Assembly (NCBI GenBank): GCA_021794425.1
Contig: JAJYQV010000017.1
Coordinates: 1 to 32,916 of the forward strand
Direction: 5' to 3'
DNA length: 32,916 nt
DNA from: a bacterium
GTDB lineage: Bacteria > Patescibacteriota > Minisyncoccia > Phycocordibacterales > Phycocordibacteraceae
Below are positions 1-8,217 of this stretch, piece by piece (position 1 is the first letter of the stretch; every line of letters starts with the position of its first letter). Under the pieces are notes generated by a model that was given only the letters and a program-made list of their open reading frames with translations, did no database searches and was not told the origin of the DNA. A program made the position numbers and the translations under genes.

Positions 1-181
1 TCCCCGATGAACCGACGATCTTCGCTGCGGGAATCGCGAAGAAGCCATCGTTGCAACCGATATCCATGAAGGCCATGCCCTCTTGGAGCCCTGCGGCGCG
101 CAGGAGCTTCTCCGGGTCGAGCTTCTTTCGCCGGGTTTCTTCGTCGTATTGAAAACCGATGCCGTGGGTGTGGGCGTGCAT
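1..181 (-). CDS. Class I SAM-dependent methyltransferase, N-terminal part (C-terminus runs off window)
   Basis: Own minus-strand translation MHAHTHGIGFQYDEETRRKKLDPEKLLRAAGLQEGMAFMDIGCNDGFFAIPAAKIVGSSG; DIGCNDGFF is a motif-I like SAM-binding loop. Confidence 0.75.
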   Translation of the reverse strand, partial: MHAHTHGIGFQYDEETRRKKLDPEKLLRAAGLQEGMAFMDIGCNDGFFAIPAAKIVGSSG

Positions 182-202
182 GTGCTCTATGCTAGCACGT
201 AT

Positions 203-811
203 TCAGGTGACGAGCGGGACGAAGGCGTAACCCTCGTGGCAACGGGTGGTGAAGTCGTCGCCCGCGCGGTCGACGACGCAGATAGCGTTCCCGACAGGGA
301 TGACCATGCGGCCGCCGTCGGCGAGCTCTGCGGCGAGCGCGCGGGGCACCTCGCGCGCGGCGGCCGAGACGAGGATGCGGTCGAAGGGCGCGGCGGAGGG
401 CTTCCCGAGCGCCGCGCCTGCCTGCTCGATGCGCGCGTTTGCCGGCGCATACTTCGCGAGGTTCTGCTGCCCGAACGCCACCAGCTCGGGGACGCGTTCC
501 AGGCCGGTCACTTCCCCGCCCTTGCCGACGAGCTCGGCAAGGAGCGCGGTCGTGTAGCCTGAGCCGCTGCCGACGTCGAGCACGCGATTGCCCGGCTCGA
601 CGGCCAGCTCTTCGAGGCAGAATGCGACGACAGTCGGTTGCGAGATGGTCTGCCCGTAGCCGATCGGGAGGGCGGTGTCGAGATAGGCGGCGGGCTTTTC
701 TTCTTTTGGCACGAAGTCGGCGCGGTCGATCGCGCGGAAGGCCGCCTCGACTGCCGGCGTGCGGAGCGCGCCGGTCATCCTAAGTTCGCTTGCGAGTGTC
801 TCATTTGTCAT
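203..811 (-). CDS. pcm: Protein-L-isoaspartate O-methyltransferase
   Basis: ISQPTVVAFCLEEL and VLDVGSGSGYTTALLAELVG motifs typical of PCMT. Confidence 0.93.
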   Translation of the reverse strand: MTNETLASELRMTGALRTPAVEAAFRAIDRADFVPKEEKPAAYLDTALPIGYGQTISQPTVVAFCLEELAVEPGNRVLDVGSGSGYTTALLAELVGKGGEVTGLERVPELVAFGQQNLAKYAPANARIEQAGAALGKPSAAPFDRILVSAAAREVPRALAAELADGGRMVIPVGNAICVVDRAGDDFTTRCHEGYAFVPLVT

Positions 812-855
812 AGGTCCTTATACGGTGTCGCGTCGTGGTCATCCGCGCGAACCCT

Positions 856-1332
856 TCAAGGTGATACGGTCACGATATGCTGTTCCAGGATTGACTGTCC
901 GTCACCGCCAAAAAGGAATTCTGCCTCAAGACGTTCGCCCGAGAGGACGCGCGGGAGCCAGTGGACATCATCAATCCACATCTGGTCGAATGGCACGGCG
1001 TCTGTCGGGTGCCACTGGGGCGCCATCTCCTCGCTCTCCGCAGGCTCGCCCTGCCACGCTTCGGCAGTGAAGACGTGACAGTCGAACTCCCACTCGGGGT
1101 GCTCAGCGAACACGAAGTGCAGCCGCGCTACCGGGACGGCATCTTCTTCGCGTATGGTCACGCCGATCTCTTCGTGTGCCTCGCGCACGGCCGCCCGGGG
1201 GACGGTCTCACCCTCCTGCACTTTGCCGCCCACGCCGTTCAGCTTCCCCACCCCGAAGCCGCGCTTCTTCATCGCGAGCAGGATCTGCCCGCGTTCCTTG
1301 TCGAGGAGAAACAGCAGTGTGACGGTTTTCAT
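856..1332 (-). CDS. NUDIX hydrolase (8-oxo-dGTP diphosphatase / MTH1-like)
   Basis: NUDIX box GGKVQEGETVPRAAVREAHEEIGV; start chosen at MKTVTLLFLLD inside the longer ORF. Confidence 0.92.
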   Translation of the reverse strand: MKTVTLLFLLDKERGQILLAMKKRGFGVGKLNGVGGKVQEGETVPRAAVREAHEEIGVTIREEDAVPVARLHFVFAEHPEWEFDCHVFTAEAWQGEPAESEEMAPQWHPTDAVPFDQMWIDDVHWLPRVLSGERLEAEFLFGGDGQSILEQHIVTVSP

Positions 1333-1336
1333 TGCG

Positions 1337-1576
1337 TTATATGGTACTCCCCGCACGCTCACTCGCAAGAATCTCACGTTTACGAGAGGCGCCGCGATTG
1401 TAGCCACCCGGGGTGCCGTCGGCGCGGACGACGCGGTGGCACGGGATCGCGGGGTCGTAGTTGGTGTGCAAAATGTTCCCCACGGCGCGATACGCGCGCG
1501 GCCTCCCGGCCGCGCGCGCCACCTCGCTATAGGTCATCGTCTTCCCTTTCGGGATTGCGCGCGTGATGTCAAACAC
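1337..1576 (-). CDS. MGMT-family (methylated-DNA--protein-cysteine methyltransferase) DNA-binding domain protein
   Basis: TYSEVARAAGRPRAYRAVGNILHTNYDPAIPCHRVVRADGTPGGYNRG with PCHR active site; start (GTG, VFDITRAIPKG) uncertain. Confidence 0.88.
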   Translation of the reverse strand: MFDITRAIPKGKTMTYSEVARAAGRPRAYRAVGNILHTNYDPAIPCHRVVRADGTPGGYNRGASRKREILASERAGSTI

Positions 1577-1594
1577 TCTCTCACGAAACGAAGC

Positions 1595-1615
1595 TGTAGA
1601 AGTTCGACTTCTACA
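1595..1615. repeat. Palindrome family A, copy 1 (TGTAGAAGT-TCG-ACTTCTACA)
   Basis: Perfect 9-bp inverted repeat with 3-nt centre; identical 21-mer at 9826-9846. Confidence 0.85.
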
Positions 1616-1631
1616 ACAGTTGCGGGATGAG

Positions 1632-2435
1632 TCAGGCGCCTTTCTTTTTCTTTGCATGATAGTGCGCCATGGAGATCTTGCCGGCTTCTTCGCGATAGAG
1701 GCAGTAGTCGCACGGGCCGCCACCGAACGCGGTGCCCACCGCAGGCATCTCATCGGAGAGGAGTGCTTCCTTGAGGCGCGTGAGGGTCGGTTCGACCCAG
1801 TCGTCAGAACCGGTGTACGGAATGAGTTTGATATCGAATTCGAGCTTTGCGTCGAACGCCTTGGCGTCTGAGTTGCCGTTGGCGTAGACGAAATAGCCGG
1901 TCGGCGAGACCGCAAAACCGTTCTTGCGGAAGAGCCATTGGTACACCTCCATCTGGCGCTTGTAGGAATCGTAGAGGTCGTCCGGCGAGGAGGGACCCTC
2001 TTTCTTCGAGGTTGCCTTGTAGTCGACGATGATGAGCTCGCCCGCAGGCGTGACCCACACGTCGTCGATGCCGCCGCGCAGGAGGATGTTGGTCGGCTCG
2101 TGGAGGTAGGAGATGCCGCGCTTGAACGCATCGCGCCACTCCTCAAGCTTCTCGTGTGCATACGGTACGGCGTCGATTCCGTACGTTTTCATCAAAGGAT
2201 GCGCCTCGGTTTTGGCACGGTAGGCGTCGAATTCGCGCTTGAAGAGCTCGTCGACCGCGTTGTTGAGGGTGAAGGAGGGGCCGGAGGGGCGCTTCACGCC
2301 GTAGCGCATGTCGAGGTAGGCGCAGCGCGGGCACTCTGAAAAGAGGTCGATCTTTGAACGGCTCACACGATAGGGCTCTTTTGATGACGGGTCAAAGATG
2401 CCCCACTTCCCTTTTTTGTAAGGGGAGGAGGCCAT
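1632..2435 (-). CDS. PD-(D/E)XK nuclease family protein (Cas4/RecB-like with paired Cys motifs)
   Basis: GGIDDVW...LIIVDYKATS nuclease motif; CPRC near N-term and CDYC near C-term, consistent with Fe-S type RecB/Cas4-like nuclease. Confidence 0.85.
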   Translation of the reverse strand: MASSPYKKGKWGIFDPSSKEPYRVSRSKIDLFSECPRCAYLDMRYGVKRPSGPSFTLNNAVDELFKREFDAYRAKTEAHPLMKTYGIDAVPYAHEKLEEWRDAFKRGISYLHEPTNILLRGGIDDVWVTPAGELIIVDYKATSKKEGPSSPDDLYDSYKRQMEVYQWLFRKNGFAVSPTGYFVYANGNSDAKAFDAKLEFDIKLIPYTGSDDWVEPTLTRLKEALLSDEMPAVGTAFGGGPCDYCLYREEAGKISMAHYHAKKKKGA

Positions 2436-2971
2436 TACGGTGTCGCCGACGAAGTCGTTGCAGCGTCAGGTGCGCTCAGGGTGTGGAAGGGCGCGACCAC
2501 AGGCGCGCCGCTGTCAAAGTCGACATAGACACTGTCGACTTTGAGGTTGAACACGCCGCCATCGCCGCCGTCTCGGTACAGGACGACGGCGTAGGCGCGG
2601 TCTGGTGCAGTGTTGCGCAGCAGATTTACCGTCACGTTTGAGCGCGGGCCATGCACGCGCGTGGCGCCGAGCACGTTGCCGAGCGTCCCATCACTCGTCT
2701 CTTGTATGGCGACCCATACACCCGGCGGCGGCACCGTGACCGATTCGACCGTCACGCTTGAACCAGCCGACTGGTCCGCAACAGAGACGGCGCCGCTCCC
2801 GGACGCTGACACCTCCGTGTTGTTTGCGGTATTTGCGGTGGTGGTAGCAGAAGGGGTCGAGCGGAGCGGAGCGGCAGGCGAGACGCTCCCACCGAAAAAC
2901 CACGCGCCTACGAGAACGGCGCCGAACACGAAACCGGCGGCAAATGAATGCATAGAAAAGCCTTTCATCAT
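2435..2971 (-). CDS. Membrane-anchored protein with DUF7282-like domain
   Basis: N-terminal hydrophobic anchor; SVTVESVTVPPPGVWVAIQE...AYAVVLYRDGGDGGVFNLKVDSV. Confidence 0.7.
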   Translation of the reverse strand: MMKGFSMHSFAAGFVFGAVLVGAWFFGGSVSPAAPLRSTPSATTTANTANNTEVSASGSGAVSVADQSAGSSVTVESVTVPPPGVWVAIQETSDGTLGNVLGATRVHGPRSNVTVNLLRNTAPDRAYAVVLYRDGGDGGVFNLKVDSVYVDFDSGAPVVAPFHTLSAPDAATTSSATP

Positions 2972-3837
2972 AGGGAAAGAGTATCACGGGTTACGTCTGG
3001 AAGCGAAAGGAGTCCCTCCGCTTCAGCCATCAGGTCGCCAACCCGATCGGGCGAGAGGCGCAGCACGTCAAGCCGCCGGCGATCATGTACGATCTCGTCG
3101 ACGGCGATAATGCCGGCGTCGACGAGAAGGCGCTTCTCGGCGTGCGAGAGACGGGTGAGCGTCGTGATGGGGTACACTTTCGCGCGGCTCATGAGCATAA
3201 AGAGAGAATTGTCTTCCGGATAGCCCCAGCCGAGAAGCTCCACTCCCGAGCACTCGGCGTAGGCGATGGCTTCGGAAGTAAATTTCGTATTCGTGACCAG
3301 GAGGCCACGATCGATCGGGCACGCGCGGACATCCGGATGGCACGAGAAGATGTCATCGAAACGGCTCTTCACATAGAGGGCGACCTTGAGGTCGGTCTTG
3401 TAGTTCGGGTCGTTGTGGTACTTGAGTTCGGCGGCGAGGTACGTGTTCTGTTTCGGGTGCGAGGCATAGAAGTCGGTCTCGTGCATAACGCATTTCCCTT
3501 GGATCATCTTCCGCGTCTCGACGTGCCAGCCCTCGACGCGGAACAGATGCGAAACGAAGTCCTCAAACGGGTGGCCGGTGGGGCCGAGCTCCAGAAGCGC
3601 GCGGCGCAATGCGTAGCGTGCGGCGACCGGCCGCGACTCCTTCCGCAGGAGCGCAAAGGCGCGCGCGTAGATCTCTTTCGAGGTCATGCCCGGCACTACC
3701 GTGTCGGTGATGGTGCGCGAGATGCGCTCGGCCGTGTGTTCGCCGGCACCGGCTCGCTTGAGCGAGGTGACGAGAAGGGCCGGGTCAAAGACGACATCAG
3801 ACCCGTCCGCTTTGATGATGATGGGGAGGGCAGTCAT
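2968..3837 (-). CDS. ATP-cone domain plus Mrr-like restriction endonuclease domain protein
   Basis: N-term IIIKADGSDVVFDPALLVTSLKRAGA... ATP-cone pattern; C-term FEDFVSHLFRVEGWHVETR...HETDFYA...LAAELKYHND Mrr-like nuclease pattern. Confidence 0.8.
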   Translation of the reverse strand: MTALPIIIKADGSDVVFDPALLVTSLKRAGAGEHTAERISRTITDTVVPGMTSKEIYARAFALLRKESRPVAARYALRRALLELGPTGHPFEDFVSHLFRVEGWHVETRKMIQGKCVMHETDFYASHPKQNTYLAAELKYHNDPNYKTDLKVALYVKSRFDDIFSCHPDVRACPIDRGLLVTNTKFTSEAIAYAECSGVELLGWGYPEDNSLFMLMSRAKVYPITTLTRLSHAEKRLLVDAGIIAVDEIVHDRRRLDVLRLSPDRVGDLMAEAEGLLSLPDVTRDTLSL

Positions 3838-4247
3838 AGCGCCGTCGTCGTCGCGGTGATGCCGTTCACGGTCGCGGTTATCGGAAGGTTGGCGGGTGCC
3901 GCCACCGTCGCGGAGAAATCCAAGACCGTGCTCTGCTGCAGACAGATGCCGGTATCGGCGGGCATCAAGACGGCGACGAGGATGCCCGTCGTGCTTGAGG
4001 CGGTTCCGGTCGTCGTCGCGCTCGCGGAGAGCGAGGTGCAGGGCGTCGGCGCTTCGACCGAGCCGGTAATCGTATGGGTACCCCTCCTGAATGCGTCGTG
4101 GAGGGCGACCGACGGTGTGGGTGTTGTTGCTGGCTGAGGCGATGTCTTCTCGACGATATCGCGAGTGTGCGGCACTGAAAGCGCGAAGCCCGCAAGGATG
4201 ACGCAGGCAATGATGGTCGCGGCTACCAAAAGGCGTTTGTGGCTCAT
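3834..4247 (-). CDS. Hypothetical exported/membrane-anchored protein
   Basis: N-terminal signal anchor KRLLVAATIIACVILAGFAL, Thr/Ala-rich; 4-bp overlap with neighbour. Confidence 0.6.
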   Translation of the reverse strand: MSHKRLLVAATIIACVILAGFALSVPHTRDIVEKTSPQPATTPTPSVALHDAFRRGTHTITGSVEAPTPCTSLSASATTTGTASSTTGILVAVLMPADTGICLQQSTVLDFSATVAAPANLPITATVNGITATTTAL

Positions 4248-5359
4248 GAGGCAATGATACCACCGCCGACGAGTTCGTCACCCTGGTAAAAGACGATCGA
4301 CTGCCCGGGGGTGGGAATTTCCGGCAGCGGGGCTGCGCTCTGGAAGGTCTGACTTTCCGCACCCTGGATGCCAAGTCCTCTGGAACTTTCAACGCGCCCG
4401 GGAACGCGAGGACCGCGGTAACGATACTGCGCTTCGGTCGCGCGAGACGGCTCGCCGAGCCATTTGGCGTTAGTGAAGACTATCTCGCCGCGCGCGCGGA
4501 GCGCGCGCGGCGTCCTCTCCTTCCCCACGACAAGCTCATTTCTCGCGACCTCTTTGGCGAGAACGAACCAAGGACCCGGCTTGCGCGCCTTCGCGAGCGC
4601 GACGCGTTCGCCGAGGGTGTGCAGAAGCGCACCGTCGTGTTTCCCCACCGGGCGTCCGTCCTCGTCGAACGCGTCCCCTGGGTGCACCCCGAACTCGGCT
4701 CGGAGGAACTCCTCGACCGAAATGTTGCCGAGGAAACAGACGCCCTGGCTGTCGCGTTTCTCTGCCACCGGCACGTTGAACTTCTTCGCGAGTTTCCGCA
4801 CGCATTTCTTGCCCATCCGCCCCACCGGAAAGATGGTTGCGTCGAGGACTTCCTGCGGCACGGCCCAGAGAAAGTAGGATTGGTCCTTGTTAACATCATA
4901 ACCGCGCGACAGTCGGACGTGCCCCGCTTCGCCAAGATTGCTCGGGATGCCCGGCTCGCGGACGAGCCGGGCATAGTGGCCGGTCGCGATCGCGTCGGCG
5001 CCGCGCTCCTTGGCGAAGCGGTAGAAGGCACCGAACTTCACCTCGCGGTTGCACATCACGTCCGGATTCGGTGTGCGCCCGGCGGCATACTCCGACAGCA
5101 TGTAGTCGATAACCCCCCGCTTGTACTCTTCACTCGCGTCGAGGGTGAGAAACGGGATGTGCAGGCGCGCAGCCACGCGCATCGCATCACGCCGGTCAGC
5201 GGCCCAGGTGCAGGGCATGCCGGGCGGGTACCAGCCTTTCAGGTAGACGCCGGTCACCTTCGCGCCAGCGCGCTGCAAGAGCGCAGCCGACACGGCACTG
5301 TCTACGCCGCCCGAGAGACCGACGAACACTTTCTTTCCGCTCGCTTCGCTCACATCCAT
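4244..5359 (-). CDS. mnmA: tRNA-specific 2-thiouridylase
   Basis: KVFVGLSGGVDSAVSAALLQRAG, GVYLKGW, DQSYFLW, DSQGVCFLG, TPGQSIVFYQGDELVGGGII; start at MDVSEASG. Confidence 0.95.
   Translation of the reverse strand: MDVSEASGKKVFVGLSGGVDSAVSAALLQRAGAKVTGVYLKGWYPPGMPCTWAADRRDAMRVAARLHIPFLTLDASEEYKRGVIDYMLSEYAAGRTPNPDVMCNREVKFGAFYRFAKERGADAIATGHYARLVREPGIPSNLGEAGHVRLSRGYDVNKDQSYFLWAVPQEVLDATIFPVGRMGKKCVRKLAKKFNVPVAEKRDSQGVCFLGNISVEEFLRAEFGVHPGDAFDEDGRPVGKHDGALLHTLGERVALAKARKPGPWFVLAKEVARNELVVGKERTPRALRARGEIVFTNAKWLGEPSRATEAQYRYRGPRVPGRVESSRGLGIQGAESQTFQSAAPLPEIPTPGQSIVFYQGDELVGGGIIAS
4342..4388. repeat. Two adjacent imperfect palindromes inside mnmA
   Basis: GGAAGGTC-T-GACTTTCC (4342-4358, one mismatch) and AAGTCC-TCT-GGAACTT (4373-4388, one bulge). 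Confidence 0.55.
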
Positions 5360-5373
5360 GTGGACGAGTGTAA

Positions 5374-5399
5374 CAAAAAAACCCCGCTCGCGGGGTTTT
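5374..5399. terminator. Intrinsic terminator (bidirectional)
   Basis: aaaaaaACCCCGCtcGCGGGGTttttt between mnmA and the upstream minus-strand gene. Confidence 0.8.
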
Positions 5400-5405
5400 T
5401 CAGCT

Positions 5406-5657
5406 TCATCCCTTCGAACCTGAGGGGGTCTCGGCGAGAGGTGAGAAAGGGATTCGCAGATTCTCTGGGACAATGTGTGTTCCGTGACGCCAGAGCGTCC
5501 AGAGGAGTTCCCCGAGTACAAATACCCCTTGGTCCCCAAACGCATGGCACATCCCCAGGCAAATTCTATGGCTGATGTCCGGTCGCTCTTTTGATATTTC
5601 GGCAATCTGTTCACCGAGCCGATACAATTGGTCCGGGCTCATGTTGGAAAGGTCCAT
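5406..5657 (-). CDS. Hypothetical protein (83 aa)
   Basis: Minus-strand ORF with plausible composition, start MDLSNMSPDQLYRLGEQIAEI. Confidence 0.55.
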   Translation of the reverse strand: MDLSNMSPDQLYRLGEQIAEISKERPDISHRICLGMCHAFGDQGVFVLGELLWTLWRHGTHIVPENLRIPFSPLAETPSGSKG

Positions 5658-5728
5658 AGGATACCTCCTTTGCTGTCGTTGAAGAACACTGCTGAAATTC
5701 TAGATTTAGGTGTAGCATCCAAGGCTCT

Positions 5729-6738
5729 CTACCGCAAATACAGGTGTTCGTTGGCCTGGTGCTCTGCGTAGGTGGTCGCGTAGTGCATGGTGCCGTCCTT
5801 GCCGGTGAGGTAGTAGAGATCGGAGGTATGCGCAGGATTAAGCGCCGCTTCGATCGCATCGAGACCCGGATTGCAGATAGGCCCGGGCGGGAGGCCTTTG
5901 TGCGTATAGGTATTGTATGGTGAGTCGACCTTCAGGTCAGCAAAAGAGGGTGAGTAGGTGTCGCGGTCGAAGATGTACCCGAAGACCGCATCGACCTGGA
6001 GCGGCATACCGCGCTTGATGCGGTTCCAGAGGATGCCCGCGACCATACGCCGGTCAGCGGTTGTGCGCGCTTCTTTCTCGACCAAGGACGCCATCGTGAC
6101 GATGTCGGCGAGCGAGTGCCCCGAGGCGCGGATATCGGCCGCGAGCGGCGCGATCTTGACGTCGAAATTCTTACGCATCATGGCGACGATCGATGCTGCG
6201 TCAGCGGACGGTTGAAAGAAATACGTGTCGGGGAAAAGATACCCCTCTTGCCCACTCGCCGCCGAGATGAATTCGTCCGCAGAGACGCTCAAAGAGGTGC
6301 TGGCGACCTGCTCGGCCGCCTCGCGCACGGTCATACCCTCGATAAACGTGAGGCGCACCGGCGGCAAGCCGTAGTCGCCCGCCACGAGCCGATAGGCGAC
6401 CAAGAACAGGTTTTGAGGCGCGTTGAATCGGTACACGCCGGTCTGGAGGCTGCCGCTCTCTCCCGAGAGGCGCAATGCTGCGCGCAGGAGCGCCGGGTGC
6501 CGGACGACGTGCGCGGTGGCGAGTTGCTGCGCTATTTCAGGAAGCGAGGTGCCGTAGGAGACGCGAACGGTCGTTCCCGGGACGAAGGCAGCCGGGGCTG
6601 CGAATGCGTAATAGCTGGCGAGGAAGAGCGCGACGAGCGCAAGCACAGCGGCATCTTTGCGCGAGAGCGAGATGCGCGCAAAGTACGGCATGCACCGCGA
6701 CCGGATTGTCGAAAGATAGTGCCTGAAAGTCCTCATGC
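5729..6738 (-). CDS. mltG: Endolytic murein transglycosylase MltG (YceG-like)
   Basis: EGYLFPDTYFF, MASLVEKEARTTADRRMVAGILWNRIKRGMPLQVDAV, SPYNTYTHKGLPPGPICNPG. Confidence 0.95.
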
Positions 6739-6741
6739 GCA

Positions 6742-8136
6742 CTAGGTGGGAAGGTTGGCTGGTGCCTCGGCTGTCGCAGATTGGATGCGACCGAGGCTCG
6801 GAGTCTCGACGGCCTGCGACGGAATGTGGTAGATGGTCGCGAGCTCCTCGGTGCTCATGACCATCGCGCTTGACTCGTACGGAACGTGGAAGAACTGGCG
6901 GCGACGGTAGGCGTCGATGAGCCAGGCGAGATACTTTTTCTTGGTCTTCTCGACGCCGAATTCCCACGGGTAATCATCAAAGAGCGTCATCCATCCGCTG
7001 GGCTTCAGGCCGTTCCAGCCCTCGGTGGAGAATTGCTTGAAGATGCCCGTGAGGGCCGAAATGACGATCGGGTCGAATGCTTCAGGTTTTGCGAGATAGA
7101 TACCGCGCGCGCCCACGTCGAATGCGAGCTTTGAAACGTTACGCTCGATGGCGGCAATCATCTCTGATTGTCCTTTCGTTGGGTTGGGGAAACCGTCAGT
7201 CTCGCGCATCTCACCGGTAAATACATCTTTATATTTTACTTTGCTGACCGTGGAGGCACGTATGTCTTTGACCATCTCGTCACCGCGGTGCTTCCAGGTG
7301 TAGTCGGTTGTGGTCTTCTTCATCTTGTGGGTTTTCGGATCCTCGACCATGACCTTCTTGTTGTATTTTTCGCCCTTGTGCATGCGGATGGGTAACTGCA
7401 ACCACAAATACTCGCCTTTCCCCATCGAACCCATGAACTCGATGAGGTTCGCGAGCGGGTCGACCTGCTCGGGTTCCTTTTGCACCTTGTCGAGCCCGTA
7501 CTCGACATAGGTCTTGATCGGGAGGGGGTCCTCTTTCGTGTGAGTGAAGTCACATCCCCAGATTTGCCACTCTTCGGGTGTAGCGGTGATGAGGCGCGTG
7601 TAATCCGGTGCCTCGACGACCTGTACGCCTGGATACTGTGCGTAGAACTGGCTCTCGATGTGGCGACGGAAGCTGGCGCGCGTCCAGATGAAGAAATGCA
7701 CCTGACCCTCAAGCGACGCGATCTCCAAGGACCACCAAGGCCGCACAGCGCCTTTTATGTATTTCTTATACCAGGTCGATTCACCCGGGCCCAGGTGGAG
7801 GCCAGAGAGGACGGCTTCCATCGCGAGTGGGGTCTTCACGAGATTGCGCGGCGGCTTGATCTCAAGCAGTATCGTCTTCTGGGCGGCAATGAATTCCGAA
7901 CGCTTGAGGATGATCCATATTGTCCACGCGCCAGCAATGAGCATGAACGGCAGCCACACGGGCGCCAGGAAGAGCGCCAGCGAGAGCGCCAGCGATACGC
8001 CGTTTGGCATGACGATGAATGAGAGCGTGAGGATCGCGAGCCCGAGGATGAAAATGGGCCACGGCGCGGTTCGGACACCGGCCTTACTCTTTATTTTTTT
8101 CGTCCGGCTTTCGATGAAATCAAGAAACGGCAGCAT
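6742..8136 (-). CDS. Conserved patescibacterial membrane protein (DUF8128-like)
   Basis: Two N-terminal TM segments, then a large domain with FFIWTRASFRRHIESQFYAQYPGVQV; resembles proteins neighbouring VirB4/TraC-like ATPases. Confidence 0.7.
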   Translation of the reverse strand: MLPFLDFIESRTKKIKSKAGVRTAPWPIFILGLAILTLSFIVMPNGVSLALSLALFLAPVWLPFMLIAGAWTIWIILKRSEFIAAQKTILLEIKPPRNLVKTPLAMEAVLSGLHLGPGESTWYKKYIKGAVRPWWSLEIASLEGQVHFFIWTRASFRRHIESQFYAQYPGVQVVEAPDYTRLITATPEEWQIWGCDFTHTKEDPLPIKTYVEYGLDKVQKEPEQVDPLANLIEFMGSMGKGEYLWLQLPIRMHKGEKYNKKVMVEDPKTHKMKKTTTDYTWKHRGDEMVKDIRASTVSKVKYKDVFTGEMRETDGFPNPTKGQSEMIAAIERNVSKLAFDVGARGIYLAKPEAFDPIVISALTGIFKQFSTEGWNGLKPSGWMTLFDDYPWEFGVEKTKKKYLAWLIDAYRRRQFFHVPYESSAMVMSTEELATIYHIPSQAVETPSLGRIQSATAEAPANLPT

Positions 8137-8160
8137 AGGTTACGTAGAGTATAACAAGAA

Positions 8161-8198
8161 AACAGGAGGCCCCCGCCGCGCGGCGGGGGCCTCCTGTT
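8161..8198 (-). terminator. Long perfect hairpin, probable intrinsic terminator
   Basis: AACAGGAGGCCCCCGCCGC|GCGGCGGGGGCCTCCTGTT, 19-bp perfect stem; T-rich (TTTTCTTGTT) on the minus strand after the stem. Confidence 0.8.
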
Positions 8199-8217
8199 CA
8201 TAGAGGGACGTATCTAT

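Noticed and set aside
83-1630. Long plus-strand ORFs at the left end (e.g. 83..562, 638..1078, 961..1566)
   Set aside because: Antisense to recognisable pcm, NUDIX and MGMT genes; long antisense ORFs are expected in GC-rich DNA.
1632-2435. Cas4-like nuclease as part of a CRISPR-Cas system
   Set aside because: No repeat array, cas1/cas2 or effector genes in the window; RecB/Cas4-like nucleases are common outside CRISPR.
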